Positions 17,132 to 25,699 of a stretch of 64,000 nt of DNA are shown here, piece after piece. The position numbers were made by a program, and so were the translations under genes. The notes under the pieces were generated by a model that was given only the letters and a program-made list of their open reading frames with translations, had not been told where the DNA came from and searched no databases. The stretch is from Mucilaginibacter gilvus (GTDB lineage: Bacteria; Bacteroidota; Bacteroidia; Sphingobacteriales; Sphingobacteriaceae), in NCBI RefSeq assembly GCF_004054195.1, contig NZ_SBIW01000003.1, forward strand, positions 310,001 to 374,000. The letters run 5' to 3'. How positions within the stretch are numbered: position 1 is the first letter of the stretch; the number at the start of each line of letters is the position of its first letter.

Positions 17132-17280
17132 ATTTTTTAGAGTTTACAGATAGCTGTTTCCAGTTTGCAGATAAGGCAAAGATACGCTTATTTTTGGATT
17201 TTGCCGACCTGAAAAGCCCGATTACACAGATGTAATTGATTGGATTTGCAAACTGCCAACCAAGCGCCGCAAACTGATTG

Positions 17281-18315
17281 CTACACAACCAAATATTTTA
17301 GCACTGGTATTTTGCTCATCAGCCACACCAATAACCACGATATTAAAAAGCATAACACAGCCACAGCAGGTATGCTGAGCCAAGGATTAAATACCTGGTA
17401 GGTGATACCGTTCAGTTCTAAAATGTTCAATATCAGTGCGTGGACAAAGTAAATACCAAGGGTGTATTTGCCGGCGTTTTCGCAAATGAGGATGAACTTG
17501 ATGGGTAGCCTTATAACGGTGTTCTTTGCGATGAGGAATGCACTGGCAGACAGCATCACCACAAATGGCCCCACCGGTTCGTAAAAATAAGTGCTCAATT
17601 CTTTTGTCTTCACCACTACGTAAAAAGTGCCGATGGTGGCAATAATTGCGAAGCAGATGAATACTAAAACCGCTATAAAAACCACACCGGGGAAATTGAA
17701 TTGTTTATTCGCTAAATAATAGCCGAGTACCAGGTAACCGATGTATCCGCTAAAATAACGTAGTTCTACAGCTGTTTCAAAACGGGTGAGGTAGGGGTTG
17801 CTTATCAGTATCGTAATAAACCAGATCGCCAAAAAGTACAGGAGTTCTTTCTCTGAGGCGTTCCGCACAAATTTGCTGATGATGGGGATAATTAAATATA
17901 GCCCCACTAACAAGTATACATACCATAAATGATAGGAACTGCCAATTTTAAGCTGATGTAATACCAGGTTAATATTGCCCCATAGCCCGCCATGGAAATA
18001 AATAATTTCTTCATACCATTGGTACGCCACATAAACCAGGCTCCAGAACAGGAAGGGGAGGAGCAACCGGCCAAGCCGTTTCTTCAGAAAATCGCCCAGT
18101 TCATAATCCTTCCCCAATAGCAATGCCCCTGTAATCATCACGAATACAGGCACCGCAAACCTGACCGCTGCGTTGTAAACATCCGCAGCCATCCAATTGC
18201 CCAGTGCAGACGTTTTATAATTGAAAAGCAGGGGCGATGCCGTATGCAAAACCACCACGGCCAACATGGCTATCAGTCGCAGGTTGCTAATCCAGCTTAG
18301 TTTGATTTGGTTCAC
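17281..18315 (-). CDS. Acyltransferase family 3 membrane protein
   Basis: A 344-residue integral membrane protein with about ten hydrophobic helices. The first helix carries the conserved His of the family (AVVVLHTASPLL), and RLLLPFLFWSLVYV follows the second loop as in OafA/YrhL-type acyltransferases. Such proteins move acetyl or similar groups onto envelope polysaccharides or other carbohydrates. It lies 53 bp downstream of the aminotransferase gene on the same strand. Acceptor unknown. Confidence 0.85.
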   Translation of the reverse strand: MNQIKLSWISNLRLIAMLAVVVLHTASPLLFNYKTSALGNWMAADVYNAAVRFAVPVFVMITGALLLGKDYELGDFLKKRLGRLLLPFLFWSLVYVAYQWYEEIIYFHGGLWGNINLVLHQLKIGSSYHLWYVYLLVGLYLIIPIISKFVRNASEKELLYFLAIWFITILISNPYLTRFETAVELRYFSGYIGYLVLGYYLANKQFNFPGVVFIAVLVFICFAIIATIGTFYVVVKTKELSTYFYEPVGPFVVMLSASAFLIAKNTVIRLPIKFILICENAGKYTLGIYFVHALILNILELNGITYQVFNPWLSIPAVAVLCFLISWLLVWLMSKIPVLKYLVV

Positions 18316-18368
18316 TGGTTCAATAGTTCATTGGTGTATGAATGTATACAAAGCGAACTGCAAACTGA

Positions 18369-19565
18369 TTAAACTCTTCCCGGATATGCTTTCAGGCCTT
18401 CAGCTAAGCAAACCATCGCTTTGTTAAGGTCATTATTATTCAGTACATAGGCCATGCGCACTTCGTTAGTGCCGGCGCCGGGTGTGCTGTAAAAGCCGGT
18501 AGCAGGTGCCATCATTACGGTTTGGTTTTCGTAACTAAAACTTTCCAGCATCCACTGGCAAAATTTATCAGCGTTATCTATCGGGAATTTGGCCACCACA
18601 TAGAATGCGCCGCCGGGGTTAGGGCAGTACACGCCTTCAATTTTATTCAATGCCGATACCAGGGTATTGCGGCGTAGGGTATACTCTTTATTAACGGCGG
18701 TAAAATATTCATCCGGGGTATCCACGGCTGCTTCGCCTGCAATTTGCTCTACCATACCTGCAGAAAGCCGTGCCTGTGCAAATTTTAAACCTGCTGCAAT
18801 AACCGCTTTGTTTTTGGTGATAAGGCAACCTAAACGGGCACCGCAGGCGCTGTAACGCTTGCTTACGGTATCCATTACAATTACGTTCTCGTCCAGTCCA
18901 TCCAGATGCATGGGGGATATGAAAGTGCGGCCATCATAGCAAAATTCGCGATAAGCTTCATCGCTGAAAATGTACAGGTCGTATTTCAACGCCAGCTCTT
19001 TCAATCCATCCAGCTCTGCTTGCGAATACAGGTAACCTGTTGGGTTATTAGGATTGCAAATAATGATCGCCTTTGTTTTAGGACCTATCAGTTTCTCAAA
19101 CTCACTGATAGGAGGCAGCGCGAAACCGTTATCTATAAACGATAAAATGGGTTTTACCACCACATCGGTTTGGTTGGCAAAGCCGTTATAGTTTGCATAA
19201 AAGGGCTCGGGGATAATTACTTCGTCGCCATCATCCAGGCAACTCATCATCGCAATAGTGATCGCTTCCGAGCCGCCGGTGGTAACAATTATATTTTCGG
19301 GCGTAATGTTGTAGCCCAGTTTGTTATAATATTCTGTAAGTTTTTTGCGATAGCTCAGCGTGCCTTCAGACGGCGTGTAAGCCCATACCTTAAAATCTAT
19401 ATTTTTAATGGCGTTCAGCATCCCTTCCGGGGTTTCAATATCCGGCTGGCCAATGTTTAAATGGTATACTTTTTTGCCGTCCAGCTTAGCTTTATCGGCA
19501 AATGGTGTTAGTTTACGTATAGGTGAGGCAGGCATCCGCTCTCCCTTTTGAGAAATTTTTGGCAT
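18369..19565 (-). CDS. PLP-dependent aminotransferase, class I/II
   Basis: A 398-residue fold-type I aminotransferase related to aspartate/aromatic aminotransferases. Visible landmarks are NIGQPDIETPEG near the N-terminus, the CNPNNPTGYLY motif (about 170-180), SDEAY (201-205) and the PLP lysine Lys236 in TVSKRYSACGARLG. It may act in amino acid synthesis, for example transamination of aromatic or branched keto acids, but substrate is not decidable. The aromatic cluster lies 5 kb away on the other strand. Confidence 0.88.
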   Translation of the reverse strand: MPKISQKGERMPASPIRKLTPFADKAKLDGKKVYHLNIGQPDIETPEGMLNAIKNIDFKVWAYTPSEGTLSYRKKLTEYYNKLGYNITPENIIVTTGGSEAITIAMMSCLDDGDEVIIPEPFYANYNGFANQTDVVVKPILSFIDNGFALPPISEFEKLIGPKTKAIIICNPNNPTGYLYSQAELDGLKELALKYDLYIFSDEAYREFCYDGRTFISPMHLDGLDENVIVMDTVSKRYSACGARLGCLITKNKAVIAAGLKFAQARLSAGMVEQIAGEAAVDTPDEYFTAVNKEYTLRRNTLVSALNKIEGVYCPNPGGAFYVVAKFPIDNADKFCQWMLESFSYENQTVMMAPATGFYSTPGAGTNEVRMAYVLNNNDLNKAMVCLAEGLKAYPGRV

Positions 19566-19935
19566 GGTGCAAAATTAGTAAAAAAATATAGCCCAATAAG
19601 CGCCATTGTAAAGCCTTTTGGCCTTGCAAAAGATCTGCGGGCCTTTTTTACGCGGAAGTGTTCCAATTTAAATGTGGAACACTTATTTTTAAAACAATAT
19701 TGATAATCAGCATTTTACAGTTTTTCATGAAACACTTTGGAATACCCCTGTTCGTTAAGTAATCCTTATAAGTTACTGATAATAAAGTAATTAACAAAAA
19801 ATACAAATTCGACTCAAAACAAGGTAAAACACTTTTTTGGAACACCTATTTCAGGACGGGCTGGGTTGTACGATTCGCATAGTGTTTACCGCGGAATGAT
19901 AAAAGTGGGGCGATTATCAGAACTATAAACAAAAA
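19566..19935. other. Intergenic region with inverted repeats
   Basis: No supported gene. AAGTGTTCCA (19656-19665) and TGGAACACTT (19675-19684) form a perfect 10-bp hairpin. GTGTTCCAA (19659-19667) also pairs with TTGGAACAC (19837-19845), so about 187 bp are bounded by a 9-bp inverted repeat. This could be a small MITE-like or regulatory element. An open frame of 65 codons on the minus strand inside it looks non-coding. Confidence 0.35.
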
Positions 19936-19962
19936 AAAGGCACCGATAAAATCGGTGCCTTT
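19936..19962 (-). terminator. Terminator of the DUF1573 gene
   Basis: A perfect 12-bp stem (AAAGGCACCGAT / ATCGGTGCCTTT) with an AAA loop, followed on the minus strand by five further T, 44 bp after the DUF1573 gene. Confidence 0.85.
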
Positions 19963-20006
19963 AATATTTTCACTCCCTCTCATTTGGAGGGGACAGGGGT
20001 GGATAT

Positions 20007-20417
20007 TTATTTACTACTTGCTGTTACTTTCTCAACAACTTCGCCAGATATAATTAAATATTTGGTTGGGGTTTTAGAGTTTGATGTAACTACAATGGTT
20101 TTGTTAAATGCCGATACACCAGCTGCATTGTAAGTGATCTTAATTGAACCTTTACCGCCTTTTAATACCGGTGTTTTGGTATAATCGGCAATGGTACAGC
20201 CACAGGTAGGGCGTACATCGGTTAAAATAAGAGGCTCCTGGCCAACGTTGGTATACTCAAATACGGTGGTAACGGGTATACCCTTTGGTATTTTACCGAA
20301 ATCGTGTTTTTCTTCGGTGAATTTAAACTCGGCTTTGGTATCATCCTGCGCCATCGCGGTATTTGCAGTGAAGGCAAGGCCTAAAAACACTGCGCAAATC
20401 ATCATTATTTTTTTCAT
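20007..20417 (-). CDS. Secreted DUF1573 protein
   Basis: A 136-residue protein with a signal peptide (residues 1-23, cleaved after TAMAQ) and one DUF1573 domain. The domain shows HDFGKIPKGIPVTTVFEYTN and then the conserved DVRPTCGCT segment. DUF1573 is an Ig-like (ASPM-SPD-2-Hydin-related) domain abundant in Bacteroidetes envelopes, with unknown role. It is monocistronic, with its own terminator, and diverges from the E1 dehydrogenase gene. Confidence 0.85.
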   Translation of the reverse strand: MKKIMMICAVFLGLAFTANTAMAQDDTKAEFKFTEEKHDFGKIPKGIPVTTVFEYTNVGQEPLILTDVRPTCGCTIADYTKTPVLKGGKGSIKITYNAAGVSAFNKTIVVTSNSKTPTKYLIISGEVVEKVTASSK

Positions 20418-20553
20418 GGTTCCTGTTTGATTCTTACAAATATAAAAGGTTTAACGTAAATTAAAAACTATTGCACAAACTATATGTTTTACTAATACCA
20501 ATTACAAAAACAGAATAGAATTTTATAATTTTACCGCCTAAACAAAATATTGT

Positions 20554-22986
20554 ATGCCCGAAACTGTAATACACCATGGCAATGAACTAAAAGCTGCCGA
20601 ACTCAGTTTTGATGATTTCAAAAAAATTGTGGTCAACGATTACCGCGTTGGTTACGAGAGCAGGCAGGCCAGTATTTTGGGCCGCAGGGAAGTACTTACA
20701 GGTAAAGCCAAGTTTGGCATTTTTGGCGACGGTAAAGAAGTTGCTCAGCTGGCTATGGCCAAAGTTTTCCGCAATGGCGATTGGCGCGCAGGCTACTACC
20801 GCGACCAGACTTTTATGTTTGCCACTGGTATGAGTAACCTTAAGGAGTTCTTCGCGCAGTTATACGCGCACCCTGATATTGAGAAAGACCCGGCATCGGC
20901 AGGCAGGCAAATGAATTGCCACTACGCTACACGTTATGTTGATAAAGATGGTAACTGGGTAAACCAGGCCGAAACAAAAAATACCGCGTCTGACCTGTCT
21001 ACTACAGGTGGGCACATGCCACGGCTACTGGGCCTGGCTTATGCATCTAAACTATACCGCCAAAATAAAGAGCTGGAATACCTTAAACAGTTCTCGGTTA
21101 ACGGTAACGAGGTTGCTTTTGGTACTATCGGCAATGGCTCTACCTCGGAAGGTTTGTTTTTTGAGACATTTAATGCCGCAGGTGTTTTACAGGTGCCAAT
21201 GGCTATTTCTATATGGGATGATGCTTACGCGATATCTGTCCCGGCCAAGCTGCAAACCACCAAAGAAGATATTTCTGAAGTACTAAAAGGTTTCCAGCGC
21301 GATACCAGGGGTGCCGGTTACGAAATATTTAAAGTAAAGGGCTGGGATTATGTTGCGCTTTGCGAAACATACGAACGCGCTATCAAGATCTGCCGCGAAG
21401 AGCATGTACCGGTTATGGTACACGTAATAGAGATGACCCAGCCACAAGGGCACTCTACCTCGGGCTCGCACGAGCGTTATAAATCAAAAGCCAGGCTGGG
21501 TTGGGAAGATGAGCACGATTGCCTGGTACAGATGCGCAAATGGATGATAGAATCGGCCATCATCACTACCGAAGATATTGACGAACTGGAGGCGACTGCT
21601 AAAAAGCACGTGCGCGAATGCCAGAAAGAGGCATGGGCCGACCTGGAAGGTGAGATAAAAACCGAAATGGACGAGGCTGTTGAACTGATAGAGAATATTG
21701 CCGAATATTCGCCAAAACATAACGAGTTACACACGCTAACGCACGAACTGCAAAGCTGCGTTGACCCGGGCCGCAGGGATACTATTGCTGCCGTGCGGAA
21801 AGCATTGCGCATCACACTTGGCGAAAATTCGCACGAACGCACGGTGTTGGCCGATTACCTGAAGGATGAATTTGTAAAAAACAAAGAACGTTTCAACTCT
21901 AAGTTATTTACAGATACCCCGTATTCGCCGCTATTGGTGCCGGTTGTTAAAGCCGAATATGCAGAGGATGCCAGGCTTTTAGATGGCCGCGAAGTGCTAA
22001 ACGCCTGCTTTGATGCCAATTTCGAGCGCGATAAAAGTATTGTAGCCTTTGGCGAAGATGTAGGTGCCATTGGCGATGTAAACCAGGGTTTTGCCGGGTT
22101 GCAAGCTAAATACAGCGATCTGCGGATCACCGATACCGGTATCCGCGAAGCTACCATAATAGGGCAGGGGCTGGGGTTGGCCATGCGTGGCTTAAGGCCC
22201 ATTGCCGAGATTCAGTACCTCGATTACCTGTTATATGCCCTCACTGTTTTAAGCGATGATGTGGCCAGCTTAAGCTACCGTACCCGTGGTGGCCAAAAAG
22301 CGCCGCTTATCGTCCGCTCGCGTGGGCACCGGCTGGAAGGCATCTGGCACTCAGGCTCACCGCTTGGCACCATCCTAAACTCCATGCGCGGTATGCACAT
22401 TTGCGTACCCCGCGATATGACACAAGCCGCAGGAATGTACAATACGCTGCTACGCGGCGATGAGCCCGCGCTGGTAATAGAGTGCCTTAACGGGTACCGT
22501 TTAAAGGAAAAACTACCAACCAATGTTGGCGAGTTCACCGTACCATTGGGTAAGGCGGAGATATTAAGGGAAGGCAACGATATTACGGTAGTAACTTATG
22601 GCTCAACCCTCCGCATTGTTATGGAAGCAGCCGTGGAACTGGAGAAAATGGGCATCAATATAGAAGTGGTTGACCCGCAAACCCTGTATCCATTTGATAC
22701 CGAGAACGTATGTGCCAATTCGCTACGTAAAACCAATAAGCTACTGGTGGTTGATGAAGACATCCCCGGTGGAGGTTCGGCTTATATCCTGCAAAAAGTG
22801 ATAGAAAAGCAAAAAGGCTATTACTCACTGGATGCGCAGCCAAAAACCCTTTGCGGCGCCGAGCACCGCCCGCCATACGGCTCAGACGGCGATTACTTCA
22901 GCAAGCCATCGCTCGACGATGTGATAGAAGCCGTTTACAGCGTAATGAACGAAGCAAACCCCGGGAAGTATCCGGCGATGTATTAA
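20554..22986 (+). CDS. Fused alpha/beta E1 component of a 2-oxoacid dehydrogenase
   Basis: An 810-residue TPP-dependent enzyme. Residues about 40-400 match the alpha chain (GHMPRLLGLAYASK, then GNGSTSEGLFFETFN and the DAYAIS part of the TPP site). Residues about 470-805 match the beta chain (VAFGEDVGAIGDVNQGF, DTGIREATIIGQGLG, PYGSDGDYF). Alpha and beta are separate genes in most bacteria; the fusion is usual in Bacteroidetes. The likely substrates are branched-chain 2-oxoacids or pyruvate. No E2 or E3 gene is adjacent. A strong terminator follows at 23008. Confidence 0.9.
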   Translation: MPETVIHHGNELKAAELSFDDFKKIVVNDYRVGYESRQASILGRREVLTGKAKFGIFGDGKEVAQLAMAKVFRNGDWRAGYYRDQTFMFATGMSNLKEFFAQLYAHPDIEKDPASAGRQMNCHYATRYVDKDGNWVNQAETKNTASDLSTTGGHMPRLLGLAYASKLYRQNKELEYLKQFSVNGNEVAFGTIGNGSTSEGLFFETFNAAGVLQVPMAISIWDDAYAISVPAKLQTTKEDISEVLKGFQRDTRGAGYEIFKVKGWDYVALCETYERAIKICREEHVPVMVHVIEMTQPQGHSTSGSHERYKSKARLGWEDEHDCLVQMRKWMIESAIITTEDIDELEATAKKHVRECQKEAWADLEGEIKTEMDEAVELIENIAEYSPKHNELHTLTHELQSCVDPGRRDTIAAVRKALRITLGENSHERTVLADYLKDEFVKNKERFNSKLFTDTPYSPLLVPVVKAEYAEDARLLDGREVLNACFDANFERDKSIVAFGEDVGAIGDVNQGFAGLQAKYSDLRITDTGIREATIIGQGLGLAMRGLRPIAEIQYLDYLLYALTVLSDDVASLSYRTRGGQKAPLIVRSRGHRLEGIWHSGSPLGTILNSMRGMHICVPRDMTQAAGMYNTLLRGDEPALVIECLNGYRLKEKLPTNVGEFTVPLGKAEILREGNDITVVTYGSTLRIVMEAAVELEKMGINIEVVDPQTLYPFDTENVCANSLRKTNKLLVVDEDIPGGGSAYILQKVIEKQKGYYSLDAQPKTLCGAEHRPPYGSDGDYFSKPSLDDVIEAVYSVMNEANPGKYPAMY

Positions 22987-23007
22987 GAGATTATAATTGA
23001 AAATTTA

Positions 23008-23039
23008 GATTTGACAACTTTTTAAAAGTTGTCAAATCT
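23008..23039 (+). terminator. Terminator of the E1 dehydrogenase gene
   Basis: A perfect 16-bp inverted repeat (AGATTTGACAACTTTT / AAAAGTTGTCAAATCT) followed by TTTTT, 22 bp after the stop codon. Confidence 0.88.
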
Positions 23040-23226
23040 TTTTCCCAGTGAAATCCAAGACTAAAATATCCTCAGCACGGCAATTGACTGGGAGCTAAAC
23101 ATATTATGTCGGCAATTACTTCATAAAATTTCATATGCCTGGTTACCTTATCAAAAATACATTCTGCATAGTAAGCTCACCTTCACACAGATCAAGGGAA
23201 AGTTTGAGGCGGCCATCGGTTTTAAC

Positions 23227-23646
23227 TTGTCCGAACTTGGCACTCCCCAGAAAATATTTTTTAGGCAGCCAGGCAATTCGGATGTCTTCAGCGGCATTTT
23301 ATCATTAGGAAGTTTTAAGCTCACAGGAGAGGATGGCAGGAATGGATTTAGACCGGAGGCGACAGTTCAATTTGTTGACGTACCAGAAGGCACATTATGC
23401 ACAATTACTATAATACACCAACTCCCCACGTTTGTCTTCTTAATTGGCGCAGTTGCTTTTGTAGTGATAGGTGCCTGCTATACAATGATCGCAGATATTA
23501 TTAATAGCAATTTTAGGGTTGAAAGCCTCTTAGTATTTTGTTTCTTACTGCTCATCTATTTGATATCCGCGATGGGGTTCAATATTGAATTGCCGGAGTT
23601 AAAAGGTTTTATAAATAAGTTATTGGAGTTAGATTCTACAAACTAA
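23227..23646 (+). CDS. Small membrane protein, 5' end probably frameshifted
   Basis: The listed start (TTG 23227) is arbitrary. The same frame is open back to 23065 and reads like protein from about 23140 (WLPYQKYILHSKLTFTQIK), but has no ATG. The nearest ATG, at 23135, is in a different frame and would join it if one base were restored after ATGCC. So the gene is probably about 170 residues and frameshifted, or mis-sequenced. The C-terminal half has two membrane helices (FLIGAVAFVVIGACYTMIAD and LLVFCFLLLIYLISAMGF). Its family is not recognised. Confidence 0.45.
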   Translation: MSELGTPQKIFFRQPGNSDVFSGILSLGSFKLTGEDGRNGFRPEATVQFVDVPEGTLCTITIIHQLPTFVFLIGAVAFVVIGACYTMIADIINSNFRVESLLVFCFLLLIYLISAMGFNIELPELKGFINKLLELDSTN

Positions 23647-23649
23647 TTT

Positions 23650-24042
23650 TCATTTTTTCTTCCTGTTCTCCAGCATCGCCACAATGCTTATCCTGGCGCA
23701 ATCTGCAATTAACTGGGTGGCTACATCCATCGGCATCGCTTCCTCACTGGCAAAATTAACGCAGCCTTTCTGGAATTTGGCTAAAGGCAGCAACGGCTCA
23801 TATTTTTGATGTATCGCCGGGTTCATATACATGGGCAGGCAATGTAACGAGATATGCGCTTTTACGCCCGATAGTGCGTATTTCATGGTTGTAGCCTCTT
23901 TGTAAATGATCATCTCTTTGCCCATCATGGGTTCTACAACGGGCGTTACGGTTTTATCGTTGGCCATGATTGCGTCGTGGATGGCGTTCATGATAGGCTG
24001 GCGTTCGGGGAGTTGCTCGCTGAGGTATTCGGTTGGGGACAT
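23650..24042 (-). CDS. DUF1801/YdhG-like protein
   Basis: A 130-residue cytoplasmic protein with the general layout of DUF1801/YdhG-like proteins: an N-terminal helix (ERQPIMNAIHDAI), a central strand with MIIYKEATTMKYAL, and ISLHCLPMYMNP. Function unknown. It converges with the preceding membrane protein gene, with three bases between the stop codons. Confidence 0.65.
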   Translation of the reverse strand: MSPTEYLSEQLPERQPIMNAIHDAIMANDKTVTPVVEPMMGKEMIIYKEATTMKYALSGVKAHISLHCLPMYMNPAIHQKYEPLLPLAKFQKGCVNFASEEAMPMDVATQLIADCARISIVAMLENRKKK

Positions 24043-24126
24043 GGGGGCTTAAATTGGTTAGCTAATTTACATAAATTATAAGACCAGCATATATTTATTG
24101 TGATTATGAAAAAGCGTCTTTCAAAA

Positions 24127-24393
24127 TTAAGCCCCGTAAATCTTATTTCTTATCGCCTTAACAATCCTATAAATAACATATCCCCAAAATAGGATATTTA
24201 CAATGTTCCAAAACCAAAGGCCAATTACAGCTGCTTTATCTAAAGTTTTATAGCTGGACCATTTGTAATAGTCCGGTTCGGTGCCGTTATGCGAATCATC
24301 ATAACCCATCATTATTACACCTAACAAGGCATAAACCGCCAAGTCGATAATTACCGCGGCTGCCCCTAATGTCCATAGTTTCCATTGTGCCAT
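24127..24393 (-). CDS. Small two-helix membrane protein
   Basis: An 88-residue protein with two hydrophobic helices (about residues 8-30 and 54-77) joined by a polar loop with the sequence GYDDSHNGTEPDYYKW. No family recognised and no neighbour suggests its role. It diverges from the pheA leader. Confidence 0.55.
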   Translation of the reverse strand: MAQWKLWTLGAAAVIIDLAVYALLGVIMMGYDDSHNGTEPDYYKWSSYKTLDKAAVIGLWFWNIVNILFWGYVIYRIVKAIRNKIYGA

Positions 24394-24496
24394 ATATCTG
24401 TTGCGATATTAAATAATGATTTAAACTGAAATTAGGCTTTTTTACCCAATTAAATTCTGTTCGCCTGTAAATTTTAACAAAAAATAAAATTATCTC

Positions 24497-24526
24497 TTGA
24501 CAAATTGATTTTTACTTGTACATTTA
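24497..24526 (+). promoter_or_regulatory. Probable promoter of the pheA leader transcript
   Basis: TTG (24497-24499) and TACATTTA (24519-24526), 19 bases apart, fit the Bacteroidetes -33 TTG and -7 TAnnTTTG consensus with one mismatch. Transcription would start near 24533, about 10 bases before the leader peptide ATG. Confidence 0.5.
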
Positions 24527-24542
24527 CGGCATAACAACAACA

Positions 24543-24608
24543 ATGAACAATTCACGTGCATATTTTTATGGTTTCTACTTTTACTTTAGCAGTAAAAGCC
24601 GGGACTGA
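24543..24608 (+). CDS. Aromatic leader peptide of the pheA attenuator
   Basis: A 21-codon open frame ending in TGA. Residues 7-15 read YFYGFYFYF, so four Tyr and four Phe codons fall in nine positions. That concentration would stall a ribosome when charged tRNA-Phe or tRNA-Tyr is scarce. The following gene makes a phenylalanine precursor. This is the leader peptide of a translation-dependent attenuator, analogous to the enterobacterial pheA and pheS leaders. Confidence 0.85.
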   Translation: MNNSRAYFYGFYFYFSSKSRD

Positions 24609-24670
24609 TATGTACTAACAAAACATACAAAAAACTGAAAAGTCCCGGCCCAAAAAGGCGGGACTTTTTT
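24578..24670 (+). promoter_or_regulatory. Transcription attenuator upstream of pheA
   Basis: Three mutually exclusive hairpins are visible. 1:2 is CTTTTACT (24578-24585) with AGTAAAAG (24591-24598). 2:3, the antiterminator, is GCCGGGACT (24598-24606) with AGTCCCGGC (24641-24649). 3:4, the terminator, is AAGTCCCG (24640-24647) with CGGGACTT (24659-24666), followed by a run of T. Segment 1 lies within the Tyr/Phe codons and segment 2 overlaps the leader stop codon. Stalling on aromatic codons would free segment 2 to form the antiterminator; a ribosome that reaches the stop would cover it and allow termination. Confidence 0.85.
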
Positions 24671-24681
24671 GCTTTAACACA

Positions 24682-25584
24682 ATGATGAAAACCGAAATAC
24701 CAAGAGTTGCCATACAGGGGATCCGCGCTTCCTTCCACGAGGAGGCCGCATTTAAGTTTTTTGGCGAAAAGATCCACACGGTAGAGTGCAACTCGTTTAA
24801 ACAAACCTTCGAGGCGCTGAAGAACGGCGAGGCCGACTACATTGTAATGGCCATAGAAAACAGCATTGCCGGCAGCATCCTGCCCAATTACTCGCTGTTG
24901 ATGAGCTACAGCTTCCCGGTGGTGGGAGAGGTATACGTGCCCATACAGCTGCACCTGATGGCTTTACCGGGCGTAAAGTTTGAGGATGTAAAATACGTAA
25001 CATCGCACCCCATTGCTATTCGCCAGTGTGTTGATTTTTTTGATGAATACCCCAACCTGAAAATAGTAGAGAGCAACGATACCGCAGCCTGTGCCAAACG
25101 CATCCGCGATGAGCAACTGACAGATACGGTTGCCATTGCCAATTCGCTTGCCGCCAACCTTTACGGACTCGATGTTTTAGAGCGCCGGATAGAATCGAAC
25201 AAAAAGAATTTTACCCGCTTTTTGATCCTCACTACGCACGAGAATGCTAAAAAGAAAGGCGGCAATAAGGCGTCCCTTTGTTTCCAGGTGAGTAATGAGG
25301 TAGGCTCGCTGGCTAAGGTGCTCAACATCTTCGCGCAGGAGAACGTGAACATGAGCAAGATTCAAAGCATGCCGGTTTTAGGTAAGCGTAACGAATATAA
25401 TTTTTATGTAGACATAGAGTGGACGGAAACCAAGCATTACGATGCCTGCATCCGACAGATCTTAAAATACACTCAAAACTTCAATATTTTGGGCGAGTAT
25501 GAACGATACGAGGAAGAAATAGCACCGCTGCTGCCAAAACCAACAAAAGCAAAAAAGTATATCACGATAAAGAAAATAGAATAA
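24682..25584 (+). CDS. pheA: Prephenate dehydratase
   Basis: A 300-residue enzyme that converts prephenate to phenylpyruvate in phenylalanine synthesis. The catalytic domain (residues about 6-190) begins VAIQGIRASFHEEAA, includes the ENSIAGSI loop, and ends with the family signature NFTRFLIL. A C-terminal ACT domain (about 200-280) starts at SLCFQVSNEVGSLAKVL and would bind phenylalanine for feedback inhibition. No chorismate mutase domain is attached; that activity is fused to the next gene instead. Expression is likely governed by the attenuator immediately upstream. Confidence 0.95.
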   Translation: MMKTEIPRVAIQGIRASFHEEAAFKFFGEKIHTVECNSFKQTFEALKNGEADYIVMAIENSIAGSILPNYSLLMSYSFPVVGEVYVPIQLHLMALPGVKFEDVKYVTSHPIAIRQCVDFFDEYPNLKIVESNDTAACAKRIRDEQLTDTVAIANSLAANLYGLDVLERRIESNKKNFTRFLILTTHENAKKKGGNKASLCFQVSNEVGSLAKVLNIFAQENVNMSKIQSMPVLGKRNEYNFYVDIEWTETKHYDACIRQILKYTQNFNILGEYERYEEEIAPLLPKPTKAKKYITIKKIE

Positions 25585-25699
25585 AGCCTGGTGTCGGAGG
25601 TCGGAAAGTCCGAAAGAAAACAATAGAACCAAATCATAACAATAACCTAATATAATTAAAAAACTACTTCCGGATTTTAGCCGGACAAATAACAACGAT

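Noticed and set aside
19648..19845. A 65-codon minus-strand frame between the aminotransferase and DUF1573 genes
   Set aside because: It starts at GTG inside an inverted repeat and reads as low-complexity AT-rich sequence with no family features.
24586..24954. A 122-codon minus-strand frame overlapping the pheA leader and start
   Set aside because: It is the antisense shadow of the attenuator and pheA; its amino acid composition and lack of a ribosome-binding site or family features argue against coding.
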